7,896 nt of DNA from Candidatus Dojkabacteria bacterium (lineage in GTDB: Bacteria > Patescibacteriota > Dojkabacteria > GCA-002793355), in contig JALVLD010000153.1 of NCBI GenBank assembly GCA_027033525.1, positions 1 through 7,896 of the forward strand, given 5' to 3'. Below are positions 1 to 6,581 of the stretch, in pieces. The translations under genes and the position numbers were made by a program. Positions within the stretch are counted from its first letter, which is position 1; each line of letters begins with the position of its first letter. Below the pieces are notes generated by a model that saw only the letters and a list, made by a program, of their open reading frames with translations, did not search any database and was not told the origin of the DNA.

Positions 1-477
1 AGTGTAGGTGAGTTAATCTTGGGCACAAATCTAAGTTGGGAATATTTTTCTCAAACGCAGAGCCATTTACCGATGGATATACCTGTAATAGATTATGTGC
101 AGCGAGAGTTAGGTTTAGCTTTTAGATATCAGGTGGTTAGATTCCTTAGCCGGTTTATTTTTACTGAAGAATTACTGAGCAGGCGGATAAAAGATTTAAG
201 TCCAGGGCAAAGGGCTCGTTTGAGTTTTGCTATCTTTAGTGTTAGGGAGCGGCAGTTACTAATTTTAGATGAACCTACGAATCATTTAGATATTCGGACA
301 AAGGAAGTAATAGCTGAGGCAGTTTATAATTTTAAAGGGGCGGTATTGCTTGTATCTCATGATGTATTTTTTGCAAAAAGTATAGAGCCTGATCGGGAAA
401 TTACTATTAGCAATCACAAGCTTGTAGATGAGCCTTTTATACAGCAGTATGGTGAAGGTTGTAGAAGTTTAGTTTAA
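1..477 (+). CDS. ABC-F family ATPase, C-terminal part (5' end outside window)
   Basis: The reading frame is open from base 1, so this is the 3' end of a longer gene; 158 residues are visible and the TTG at 19 is not a true start. What is seen is the second half of an ABC nucleotide-binding domain: a Q-loop glutamine in EYFSQ (about residue 18), an ABC signature LSPGQ (about 66-70, P in place of the usual G), a Walker B LLILDEPTNHLD (about 86-97) and an H-switch LLVSHD with the histidine near residue 120. The EPTNHLD form with no membrane segments is characteristic of soluble ABC-F proteins, which act on ribosomes as translation factors or antibiotic-protection proteins. Family knowledge suggests this is the second ABC domain. 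The tail after the H-switch is short, with no C-terminal extension. Which ABC-F subgroup it belongs to cannot be said. It ends in TAA, and no clear terminator hairpin follows. Confidence 0.93.
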   Translation, partial: SVGELILGTNLSWEYFSQTQSHLPMDIPVIDYVQRELGLAFRYQVVRFLSRFIFTEELLSRRIKDLSPGQRARLSFAIFSVRERQLLILDEPTNHLDIRTKEVIAEAVYNFKGAVLLVSHDVFFAKSIEPDREITISNHKLVDEPFIQQYGEGCRSLV

Positions 478-546
478 ACACTCAGAGTTGTTTGGGCAGG
501 GCTAGGGGATTTAGTTTATGTCTTTTTGCATAGGCACAAAATTCAA

Positions 547-633
547 CGGAGGGAGAGGGATTCGAACCCCCGGTACCCTTGCGGGTACAACGGTTTTCAA
601 GACCGCCCCGTTCGACCACTCCGGCATCCCTCC
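547..633 (-). tRNA. tRNA-Ser (anticodon UGA)
   Basis: Read on the minus strand this is an 87-nt cloverleaf. The acceptor stem GGAGGGA pairs with TCCCTCC, followed by discriminator G, the usual base for serine tRNAs. The anticodon arm has loop CTTGAAA, giving anticodon TGA, which reads UCA and other UCN codons. The long class II variable arm is a perfect hairpin, GTACCC-GCAA-GGGTAC, as expected for serine. The T arm holds GGTTCGAATCC. CCA is not encoded (the genome continues TTG after the discriminator), so CCA must be added after transcription. It lies just downstream of the sortase gene on the same strand but has its own predicted promoter. Confidence 0.97.
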
Positions 634-646
634 TGTAACTATTGGT

Positions 647-655
647 ATTTTAGCA
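647..655 (-). promoter_or_regulatory. Predicted extended -10 promoter of tRNA-Ser
   Basis: On the minus strand the sequence TGCTAAAAT forms a TGn-extended -10 box (hexamer TAAAAT, 5/6 to consensus). It ends 13 nt before the mature tRNA 5' end, so transcription would start about 6 nt upstream of the tRNA. No good -35 box is seen. It sits in the 25-nt gap after the sortase stop codon, suggesting the tRNA is transcribed independently of the sortase unit. Confidence 0.5.
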
Positions 656-658
656 TGA

Positions 659-1447
659 TTATTGTATGCGTGTAGCTTCAACAATAATACGGCTAGGGTT
701 AAAATAGCCAACACATGTATACATTATTAAATTTGTGTTATAGTTACGGAACTTTTTGTCAATATATTTTTTACGAACCTTATAAACATACCATTTGCCG
801 CGCCATTTTATATATACTTTATCTCCAACATGTAGCTTATCGAGATTGTGGAAACTATTGGTACGTCTATAACTTGGTGTCCACCAAGCATATCCAAATC
901 TATGCGATGATAATATGATAGGTAGTGTGTTGTTATCAGGAGTCCCGTAATCGTTGTATATGGCGACACCTCTAATCATACGCTTTTTCACAGTGCCCTT
1001 GCGTAAAATTTCGGTTTTAATACCTATGGAGGGGATTACGATAGCATAGTCTCCAGTAAATTTGACAGTAGAACGTTTAGGTCTGGATGGTACAGGTTTG
1101 GTATACCTTGTAGGAGTAGGTTTGTTGTTTGATGGTTTGATTGTAATTGTTTCCTTTTGGATGCTAGGGCCTGCTATAGAGGAAGATTGTATTTGGGCTA
1201 TACTGGCTGCCGGCGTTGGCACAATCTTTTCTATGGTAAATTGTAGTGAAGCCATTTCTTTTAATTTATAAAGTTTGTAGTCCCAGTCTTGCAAGGCAAA
1301 TATAATTTTTTCATAGATTAAAATTGCGCCGATAAAACTAGCTAACCCACCACCAATAACAAGTAATATGGTGGCAATTAATCTCAGCAGTTTGAATGAT
1401 TGGGCTACTTCTGCTGCATAATTATAATCTGGCGAGATAGGTTCCAT
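659..1447 (-). CDS. Membrane-anchored sortase family transpeptidase
   Basis: This 262-residue protein has one N-terminal membrane segment (about residues 22-45), a Pro/Thr/Lys-rich linker (about 76-127), then a sortase catalytic domain (about 130-262). The three expected active-site residues are visible: His182 in LSSHRFG, Cys245 in MYTCVG and Arg253 in NPSRIIVEA. The spacing TC-(7)-R and the short domain resemble class D/E-like sortases, but class assignment is tentative. Sortases cut a C-terminal sorting signal of an exported protein and attach it to a surface amine. The gene lies 14 nt downstream of the cysteine-rich surface protein on the same strand, whose C-terminus looks like a divergent sorting signal, so the two are likely enzyme and substrate (inference). 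No Shine-Dalgarno is positioned before ATG 1447; a TACAAT box 7 nt upstream could give it a leaderless promoter of its own. Stop is TAA. Confidence 0.9.
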   Translation of the reverse strand: MEPISPDYNYAAEVAQSFKLLRLIATILLVIGGGLASFIGAILIYEKIIFALQDWDYKLYKLKEMASLQFTIEKIVPTPAASIAQIQSSSIAGPSIQKETITIKPSNNKPTPTRYTKPVPSRPKRSTVKFTGDYAIVIPSIGIKTEILRKGTVKKRMIRGVAIYNDYGTPDNNTLPIILSSHRFGYAWWTPSYRRTNSFHNLDKLHVGDKVYIKWRGKWYVYKVRKKYIDKKFRNYNTNLIMYTCVGYFNPSRIIVEATRIQ

Positions 1448-1454
1448 TGTATTT

Positions 1455-1460
1455 ATTGTA
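1455..1460 (-). promoter_or_regulatory. Possible leaderless -10 box of the sortase gene
   Basis: On the minus strand TACAAT (5/6 to TATAAT) lies 7 nt before the sortase ATG, inside the 14-nt gap after the upstream stop codon. The spacing matches other starts in this window. The same hexamer is repeated 9 nt on, overlapping the ATG. It lacks an upstream TG, so this is weaker than the other boxes and the sortase may simply be read through from 2526. Confidence 0.35.
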
Positions 1461-1461
1461 C

Positions 1462-2526
1462 CTAAGGTTTAAACAGAGCAAGCCTTTTTGTTACGTAATA
1501 CGCAATCCCAATAGACGTTATAAGGCTAATAGCAATGGGTATGGTTAGCCCACCTGCAGTATCTTCGATTTTAGGTTTCTTCTTTACAGTAAGTATTTGT
1601 TTACAAGAATCGCTTGTTGTTTCTTTCGTATCTTTTTTGGCATAGCAAATGCTGGTATATTCTCCAGGCTTTTTGTAGGTATAGATCAAGGTGCATCGGC
1701 CGTTTGAATCCGGTTCTTTGGTATAAGTTTTTCCGTCTCCTAGTACAAACTTACATTTGTCAGCGGATTTTACTTCGCATATAAATTTCGTTTTTAATGT
1801 TTCTACTCCCCCCGAGAGTTTTTGTGTATTTAATTTTATGCATTCTGGGTCAGCATGAGGTTTAATCTTTATTGGTTCTCCAAATATTACTATTGCATAA
1901 TCATTAAAATCAAAATCCGCATCGCCGATTGGAGAGTCACCATAGCATTGCTGTGAGACTGTTCGGTAGCTCTTAAGTGGAGGGGTGGCGATATCTTTAA
2001 TATTTAGTACCCCGTATTTTCCTCCTATTTCACTGCATATATTGTTTTCACCGCAATTAAAATTTTTGTCAGGTGATCGAAAACCAAGGGCATAGCCTTC
2101 CTTATCTTTAAGCTGTATTTCTAGGATATCTCCGGCTTTAAATGCGTTCCGTTTGGTATCTTTGATTTGTTTGTAGCAAATTTTCTTACCGGGACAGTCT
2201 ATTTTGTGGTTTTGTATGTTTGTCCCCTTTATTGTTAGGTAAACAGGGAATGTCCCTCCTTTAAATTTCACTATGATATTTTTTAGGTCGAATGGGATTT
2301 TTATTTTTGCATAGCCTGTGTAGGCAGGGCAATAACTAATACAATTTTGGGCCTGACATTTGGCATTACAGTAGCGTGCGTGTTTAGGATTTTTGTTTGT
2401 TGTTGCAATGCATTCTTTAGGAACCTGCCCAATAGCGCGTACTGGGAGATATTTTATAGTTAAGCCTATGGTTGCAATAAATATAAGTATAAAAAATATA
2501 GTAAAATCTTTATGTAAGGGCTTCAT
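1462..2526 (-). CDS. Cysteine-rich, double-anchored surface protein, candidate sortase substrate
   Basis: This 354-residue protein is not assigned to a known family as a whole. The N-terminus has a signal or membrane segment (about 8-25). The predicted exported body (about 30-315) holds 16 cysteines, an even number, including a cluster C53, C57, C62, C66. In the middle, DADFDFNDYAI (about 202-212) matches the DxDFND-type acidic motif seen in DUF4114/LruC-like beta-domains and may bind calcium. Residues about 245-315 look like a PKD/Ig-like beta-sandwich (FVLGDG, then YTYKKPGEY, ending CKQILTV). The C-terminus has the tripartite shape of a sorting signal: IEDTAGG (320-326), a hydrophobic stretch (327-345), then KR and a short tail. 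It lacks canonical LPxTG, so substrate status rests on this shape and on the sortase gene 14 nt downstream. The ATG is preceded by a leaderless-type TATAAT. Stop is TAG. Confidence 0.85.
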   Translation of the reverse strand: MKPLHKDFTIFFILIFIATIGLTIKYLPVRAIGQVPKECIATTNKNPKHARYCNAKCQAQNCISYCPAYTGYAKIKIPFDLKNIIVKFKGGTFPVYLTIKGTNIQNHKIDCPGKKICYKQIKDTKRNAFKAGDILEIQLKDKEGYALGFRSPDKNFNCGENNICSEIGGKYGVLNIKDIATPPLKSYRTVSQQCYGDSPIGDADFDFNDYAIVIFGEPIKIKPHADPECIKLNTQKLSGGVETLKTKFICEVKSADKCKFVLGDGKTYTKEPDSNGRCTLIYTYKKPGEYTSICYAKKDTKETTSDSCKQILTVKKKPKIEDTAGGLTIPIAISLITSIGIAYYVTKRLALFKP

Positions 2527-2562
2527 AATAAAATTATATCAACTTTTTGTTATACTATCTAT
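2527..2562. promoter_or_regulatory. Bidirectional 36-bp promoter region between surface-protein and secretion operons
   Basis: Only 36 bp separate two divergent ATGs. On the plus strand an extended -10 TGTTATACT (2548-2556) ends 6 nt before ATG 2563. On the minus strand an extended -10 TGATATAAT (2541-2533) ends 6 nt before ATG 2526. Both spacings put the transcription start on or next to the A of the start codon, so both mRNAs are predicted to be leaderless. The minus promoter has a tolerable -35 (TAGATA, 17-bp spacer) that overlaps the plus -10 region, so the polymerases would compete. No Shine-Dalgarno fits in the gap on either strand. Confidence 0.65.
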
Positions 2563-3333
2563 ATGTCAGAACATGCCATTCCGCAAAATGTAATGGAATA
2601 CGAATTTAAGTTGTTTGCAGGACTTACTGTTAAACAATTCGTTTTTGCGATTGTAGGAGGGGCAGGGACTTATGCATTTTTGCATATGACTATAAAAGGG
2701 TTAATACCGCCTATCTTCGGTTGGCCGCTTACTCTAGCATTCCTAGCGATTACTTTAGGGTTCACTTTCTTAAATTATGAGCATAAAAGTTTTGATAAAT
2801 GGATTCAAGATTGGTTACGAGTGTCAGCAATACCTCTTATTCGAGTGTGGAAAAAGGATGATAAACCCGTACGACTTAAAACAGATAAGCGATATAAGCC
2901 AGAAGTTATGCCGGATTATTTATTAGCATATTTTGATACTTCGGGGAATATAGGTTCTTTTAAGAAAAAGTTGCAGGAGCAATTAAGTAATATGCCACGT
3001 CCTAAGGTATTAAATATAACACCACAAAATTTTAAGGATTTTTCTGTACAAAACGTTAAGATTCCACAGACTCCCAATACTGTAGCCTTTGTATTACTAG
3101 ATGGTCAATCGCCTATTGAAGGTGCGGTGGCGTATTTAAACGATTTAAATAATAAAGTATTAGCTGCCCTAAAAAGCACTAAACATGGCATAATTTATTT
3201 TAATAAGCCAGTGCCAGATGGAACATATAGAATTAAATTAGAGCATCCTAAATACTTGTTCCCGGAAATTACTGTGACATTTCAACAGAGTGTTTATCCA
3301 TTATTTAAGATAAGTCCTTTAGGCAAGAAGTAG
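2563..3333 (+). CDS. PrgI family (VirB3-like) membrane protein with C-terminal beta-sandwich-like domain
   Basis: This 256-residue protein begins with the PrgI-type pattern: IPQNVMEYEFKLFAGLTVKQ (residues 6-25) leading into two membrane helices (about 24-44 and 50-70) joined by a short turn. A positively charged stretch follows (about 94-112), which by the positive-inside rule puts the N- and C-terminal parts in the cytoplasm. Residues about 172-252 resemble a carboxypeptidase regulatory-like (CarboxypepD_reg) beta-sandwich: SPIEGAVAYL, then VPDGTYRIKLEHPKY. PrgI proteins are encoded beside VirB4 ATPases in Gram-positive and CPR type IV secretion-like clusters and are thought to act like VirB3 in the inner-membrane complex. 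Here it heads a three-gene unit with a TraC-N-like protein and VirB4. The start is set by a TATACT box 6 nt upstream and the family-typical N-terminus. Stop is TAG. Confidence 0.88.
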   Translation: MSEHAIPQNVMEYEFKLFAGLTVKQFVFAIVGGAGTYAFLHMTIKGLIPPIFGWPLTLAFLAITLGFTFLNYEHKSFDKWIQDWLRVSAIPLIRVWKKDDKPVRLKTDKRYKPEVMPDYLLAYFDTSGNIGSFKKKLQEQLSNMPRPKVLNITPQNFKDFSVQNVKIPQTPNTVAFVLLDGQSPIEGAVAYLNDLNNKVLAALKSTKHGIIYFNKPVPDGTYRIKLEHPKYLFPEITVTFQQSVYPLFKISPLGKK

Positions 3334-3334
3334 T

Positions 3335-3949
3335 ATGTTTTTATTTGTTAGAAGTAAAACTCAAGATTTTTTGGAGATTGCAGAGATAATTGCAGACATG
3401 ATCATTACAAAGAACGGTACTTTTTTGGTTGCAATAAAGACCAATGCTGTTAACTTTGAGTTGTTGTCTGTAGAAGAGCAAGAAAGTAAAATTCGGGCCT
3501 TTGGTTCCTTTATTAATTCTTTAGATTTCGATTTGCAAATTTTAATAGATACTAAACATATACGTTTACACAAATATGCTGATTATATAGATTCCTTGGA
3601 AAATAAGCGGCTAAGTCCAGGCATGCAAAGACAATTTAAAATATACAAAAGATTTATTAGGAAATTAGTGGCATCGCAAAATATTTTAGACAAGAAGTTT
3701 TATTTGGTAATACCGTATAGGGGGCTAGTCAATTACTCGCCAGATATGCCCGATGCTAAAAAAAAGACTCTAATAGAGCAGGCATTAAATTTTTTGATCC
3801 CTAAGCGTAATCACGTACTAAGAATGTTAAAACAAATGGGCTTGGAAGGTCAGCAAATGACAACCGCTGATTTGGTGAAATATTTTTATAAAGCTTATAA
3901 TGCTGAAGATGATGTGATTAAGTTTGAGTCGCAACAGATTCCGCTATAA
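3335..3949 (+). CDS. TraC-like N-domain protein of a type IV secretion cluster
   Basis: This 204-residue soluble protein resembles the stand-alone TraC-like N-domain proteins next to VirB4 in CPR and some Gram-positive conjugation-type clusters. Landmarks are FLEIAEIIADMIITKNGTF (12-30), an EEQ-containing stretch (47-49), FINSLDFDLQILIDTKHI (59-76) and a strand KFYLVIPY (121-128). The fold expected from the family is an alpha/beta domain like the N-terminal region of TraC/VirB4 ATPases, without Walker motifs; none are seen here. It probably works with the VirB4 ATPase encoded next, perhaps as a structural or regulatory subunit (inference). It starts one base after the PrgI stop codon, so translational coupling is likely; only a weak purine stretch (AAGAAG) precedes the ATG. 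Residues 190-204 are acidic and polar with no recognised motif. Stop is TAA. Confidence 0.8.
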   Translation: MFLFVRSKTQDFLEIAEIIADMIITKNGTFLVAIKTNAVNFELLSVEEQESKIRAFGSFINSLDFDLQILIDTKHIRLHKYADYIDSLENKRLSPGMQRQFKIYKRFIRKLVASQNILDKKFYLVIPYRGLVNYSPDMPDAKKKTLIEQALNFLIPKRNHVLRMLKQMGLEGQQMTTADLVKYFYKAYNAEDDVIKFESQQIPL

Positions 3950-3952
3950 ATT

Positions 3953-3958
3953 TAAACT
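3953..3958 (+). promoter_or_regulatory. Weak candidate -10 box before VirB4
   Basis: TAAACT lies 7 nt before ATG 3966, in the 16-nt gap after the preceding stop codon. It fits the TAnnnT spacing seen at other starts here but matches the consensus less well (4/6 to TATAAT) and has no TG extension. No Shine-Dalgarno is visible in the gap either. It may be an internal leaderless start or chance in A+T-rich sequence. Confidence 0.25.
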
Positions 3959-3965
3959 TAATTTT

Positions 3966-5834
3966 ATGTTTGGTATAGGAAAAATTAAGAAAGGGAAAAA
4001 TGCAAAAATAGATCCTAAGGTTATAGAAACCGGTAAAGAGGTTAAGCCACAAACACGTGAAAAGACACTGATGTATACTTTGCAAGATTTAATTGCCCCC
4101 AGTTATATAGAAATAGATTTTAGGGACATAAGGATAAACAACACGTATTATAGAACTTTCCTCGTGGTTGGATACCCGCGTACGGTAGATAATACATGGC
4201 TTTCTCCACTTATTAACTTTGACGCCGAATTAAGCATAAGCATGTTTTATTATCCTCTAGATTCTGACCAAATAATTGAGAAATTAAAGCGTAAGATAGC
4301 AGAACTAGAGGCGAGTTTGGCCAACGAATACCAAGCAGGCAAAGTCCTTGACCCAAAAAATAAAGTGGCCCTGGAAGATGCTCGGCGTTTAATGGACGAT
4401 ATCGCTTCCGGCCAAGAGAAATTTTTTAATGTGGGCATGTATATTAGATTATCTGCAAAAGACAAGAAAATGTTAGAAGCAGAGACTAAGAATTTAGTAT
4501 CAACATTAGCAGCAATAGGCTTAGAGGTTGTGCCTGCGACACTTAATCAAGATTATGGCTGGCATACAACTTTGCCTAAGGCACAAGACTATTTATACAG
4601 AGTCAGGAATATGGATACGAGTTCGATTGCTAGAACATTCCCATTTGTTTCATCCGAACTGACAATGGATAAGGGGATCTTGTATGGTATTAACCTTCAC
4701 AATAATTCTTTAGTTATTTACGATAGATTTAGCGCACCTAATGCAAACGAAGTTGTATTTGCCACTTCTGGTGCCGGTAAGAGTTACTATGTAAAGTTGC
4801 AGGCTTTGCGGTATTTGTTAACAGGTGCCCAAATTTTTATTATTGACCCAGAGAGTGAGTACGATAAGCTGGCCAAGGCTGTAGATGGGAATTATATTAC
4901 TTTTTCTCAGGATAGCGGTGCAAAAATTAACCCCTTTGAGTTTATTCGATCAACCGATGTGGAAGAAACCAATGTGTTAAGAGATAAAATTTTAAGCTTG
5001 CATACGTTCTTTAAAATATTATTTGGTGGAGAAATAAGTAATAAAGCTACTGCAGTCCTAGATCGCGCTCTAATATTAACGTATAAAGAAAAGGGAATTA
5101 CTAATGATCCTGCAACCTGGAAGAACGATCCGCCCTTATTGGAAGACTTATATAAGATATTAAAAGGGATGATTGAGCCAGAAGCTCATGATATGGCAAG
5201 CAGAATAGAGAAATATATTATTGGAAGTGCCTCTGGAGTATTTAATTTACCGACTAATGTAAATATTAATAACGATTTTACTGTATTTAGTATAAGAGAC
5301 TTACGTGATGAGTTGCGTCCAATGGCAATGTTTATAATTTTAGATTTCATATGGACAAAAGTACGAGAAAAAAGACGAAGACGTTTACTTATAGTGGATG
5401 AGGCCTGGACAATGATGCAGTATGAGGATTCAGCCAAATTTATATTTGGGATTGCAAAGCGTGCTCGAAAGTACTTTTTGGGCCTAACTACAATTAGCCA
5501 AGATGTTGATGAGTTCTTGACTTCTAAATATGGGAAAGCTGTAGTAACAAATGCAAGCTTAAAAATGCTTCTTAAGCAAAATAGTGCTGCTATTGATCTT
5601 ATTACTCATACTTTTAACCTCTCTTCAGGAGAGCGGAATTTCCTACTTTCTGCCCATAGGGGGGAAGGCATATTTTTTGCTGATCAAAATCATGTGGCAA
5701 TTCGTGTGATTTCGAATAAGGCTGAACATCGGTTGATTACTTCTGATCCTAAAGAATTAGAAAAGATGAAAAAAGCCAATATGAATGATATAGATTTAGA
5801 GGAAGGTTCGGATCTGTTTATGTCTGATGCTTAA
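3966..5834 (+). CDS. VirB4-like type IV secretion motor ATPase
   Basis: This 622-residue hexameric-type ATPase should power a conjugation or pilus-like type IV machine at the cytoplasmic face of the membrane. The N-terminal region (about 35-250) has the usual VirB4 pattern: IEIDFRDIRINNTYYRTFLV (48-67), then WLSPLINF, with a charged helical insert at about 100-145. The C-terminal RecA-like motor has Walker A ATSGAGKS (266-273, Lys272), a following strand IFIIDPESEYD (290-300), Walker B LLIVDEAW (474-481) and the VirB4-type ISQDV motif with Gln512. All key residues are intact. A TTG at 3924 would add 14 residues inside the upstream gene; ATG 3966 is preferred because MFGIGKIKKGK is the charged start typical of these proteins and no ribosome-binding site supports the TTG. 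It is the last gene of the unit; its TAA overlaps the stop of the convergent gene. Confidence 0.93.
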   Translation: MFGIGKIKKGKNAKIDPKVIETGKEVKPQTREKTLMYTLQDLIAPSYIEIDFRDIRINNTYYRTFLVVGYPRTVDNTWLSPLINFDAELSISMFYYPLDSDQIIEKLKRKIAELEASLANEYQAGKVLDPKNKVALEDARRLMDDIASGQEKFFNVGMYIRLSAKDKKMLEAETKNLVSTLAAIGLEVVPATLNQDYGWHTTLPKAQDYLYRVRNMDTSSIARTFPFVSSELTMDKGILYGINLHNNSLVIYDRFSAPNANEVVFATSGAGKSYYVKLQALRYLLTGAQIFIIDPESEYDKLAKAVDGNYITFSQDSGAKINPFEFIRSTDVEETNVLRDKILSLHTFFKILFGGEISNKATAVLDRALILTYKEKGITNDPATWKNDPPLLEDLYKILKGMIEPEAHDMASRIEKYIIGSASGVFNLPTNVNINNDFTVFSIRDLRDELRPMAMFIILDFIWTKVREKRRRRLLIVDEAWTMMQYEDSAKFIFGIAKRARKYFLGLTTISQDVDEFLTSKYGKAVVTNASLKMLLKQNSAAIDLITHTFNLSSGERNFLLSAHRGEGIFFADQNHVAIRVISNKAEHRLITSDPKELEKMKKANMNDIDLEEGSDLFMSDA

Positions 5835-6571
5835 TTGGGATGCTGCCGTAATACCTCATGTAGCATAATAAGTAGCTCTCTTTGATTTTGCTGGAAGGTG
5901 TAAGTTAGGGTTTGGATAGTTTGTAGTTGTTTCCGGATGGTTTGAAGCTTGTTGTTCTCATCGAGCTGTTCAACGAGTCTTTGTAGTTGAGTAAAGGTTT
6001 GGTTTATGTTTTTAGACTTTTTAATTAGTTTAGGCGTTGCAAGCTGTTTGTTTTGTAGGCGTGCAATTAGTTTGGTGTCTTTTGTGACTAGCAGTTCTAA
6101 CTTGGCCAGGATTTGAGTTTTGAGAATATGTTTTAAGTACAGTATTAAGAGTTTTTTTAGTTGGATAAGGATTTTACTTTGTTTTTTTATATAATCTCTG
6201 AATGCATAGCGCAGTTGATCTTTACTTTGAGCTAGATCGATTCGTTTTTGGGTTTGTTCTAAAAGTAGCCTTAATTGAGTTGTATTTTGAATAAGTCGGG
6301 TTGATAGTTTTGGGTTGGTGTTGTATCGTACCGTTATTTGGGAGATCCTTTGTAGGTGGAGTTCTTTTGCTTTGATAGCCTTAGTAATTGAATTTTTTAG
6401 CTGAGTGAGTTCTGTGTTGGGCAGTGTTAATGTGTTGGAGGAGTTGTCCATGCGTTCCACGGGGTCCGGAGGAACAGGAGTTGTTAAAGGACGCGCATGA
6501 ATTAATGAATTTGAGAGGAGTACTATTAGTAGTATAAAGGGTAGGCTTGTTAATAATTGAGATCGTGTCAT
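5831..6571 (-). CDS. Secreted, all-helical protein of unknown function
   Basis: No family is recognised for this 246-residue protein. It starts with an apparent signal peptide: MTRSQLL, a hydrophobic core (about 10-20), and a probable cleavage site after Ala26 (LIHA then RPL). A short Pro-rich stretch follows (30-37). From about residue 50 to 240 it is almost entirely predicted helix, rich in Leu, Gln, Lys and Thr and with long amphipathic repeats, suggesting a coiled-coil or helical bundle outside the membrane. There is no cysteine, in sharp contrast to the surface protein at 2526-1462. The gene starts 10 nt after the stop of the small membrane protein upstream, so the two are probably co-transcribed; no leaderless -10 or good ribosome-binding site precedes its ATG. 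Its TAA shares bases with the VirB4 stop. A structural or envelope role is possible but unsupported beyond shape and position. Confidence 0.75.
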   Translation of the reverse strand: MTRSQLLTSLPFILLIVLLSNSLIHARPLTTPVPPDPVERMDNSSNTLTLPNTELTQLKNSITKAIKAKELHLQRISQITVRYNTNPKLSTRLIQNTTQLRLLLEQTQKRIDLAQSKDQLRYAFRDYIKKQSKILIQLKKLLILYLKHILKTQILAKLELLVTKDTKLIARLQNKQLATPKLIKKSKNINQTFTQLQRLVEQLDENNKLQTIRKQLQTIQTLTYTFQQNQRELLIMLHEVLRQHPN

Positions 6572-6581
6572 ACTACTATGT

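Noticed and set aside
478..546. Search for a rho-independent terminator between the ABC-F gene and the tRNA
   Set aside because: Only an imperfect TTTTGTGC/GCAAAA pairing was found, with no GC-rich stem; not reportable.
511..714. A 67-codon minus-strand reading frame across the tRNA
   Set aside because: It runs straight through the complete tRNA-Ser and its promoter; its open frame is incidental.
2525..2537. Inverted repeat ATAAT-AAA-ATTAT at the minus-strand start as an operator
   Set aside because: The arms are only 5 bp of A/T and overlap the -10 box, so the symmetry is expected by chance in this composition.
3924..3965. TTG start giving VirB4 14 more residues
   Set aside because: It lies inside the preceding gene with no ribosome-binding site, and the ATG at 3966 gives the family-typical N-terminus.
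2563..5834. Conjugative mobile element
   Set aside because: VirB4 and PrgI are present, but there is no relaxase, integrase, transposase, direct repeat or att site, and the flanks are housekeeping genes.
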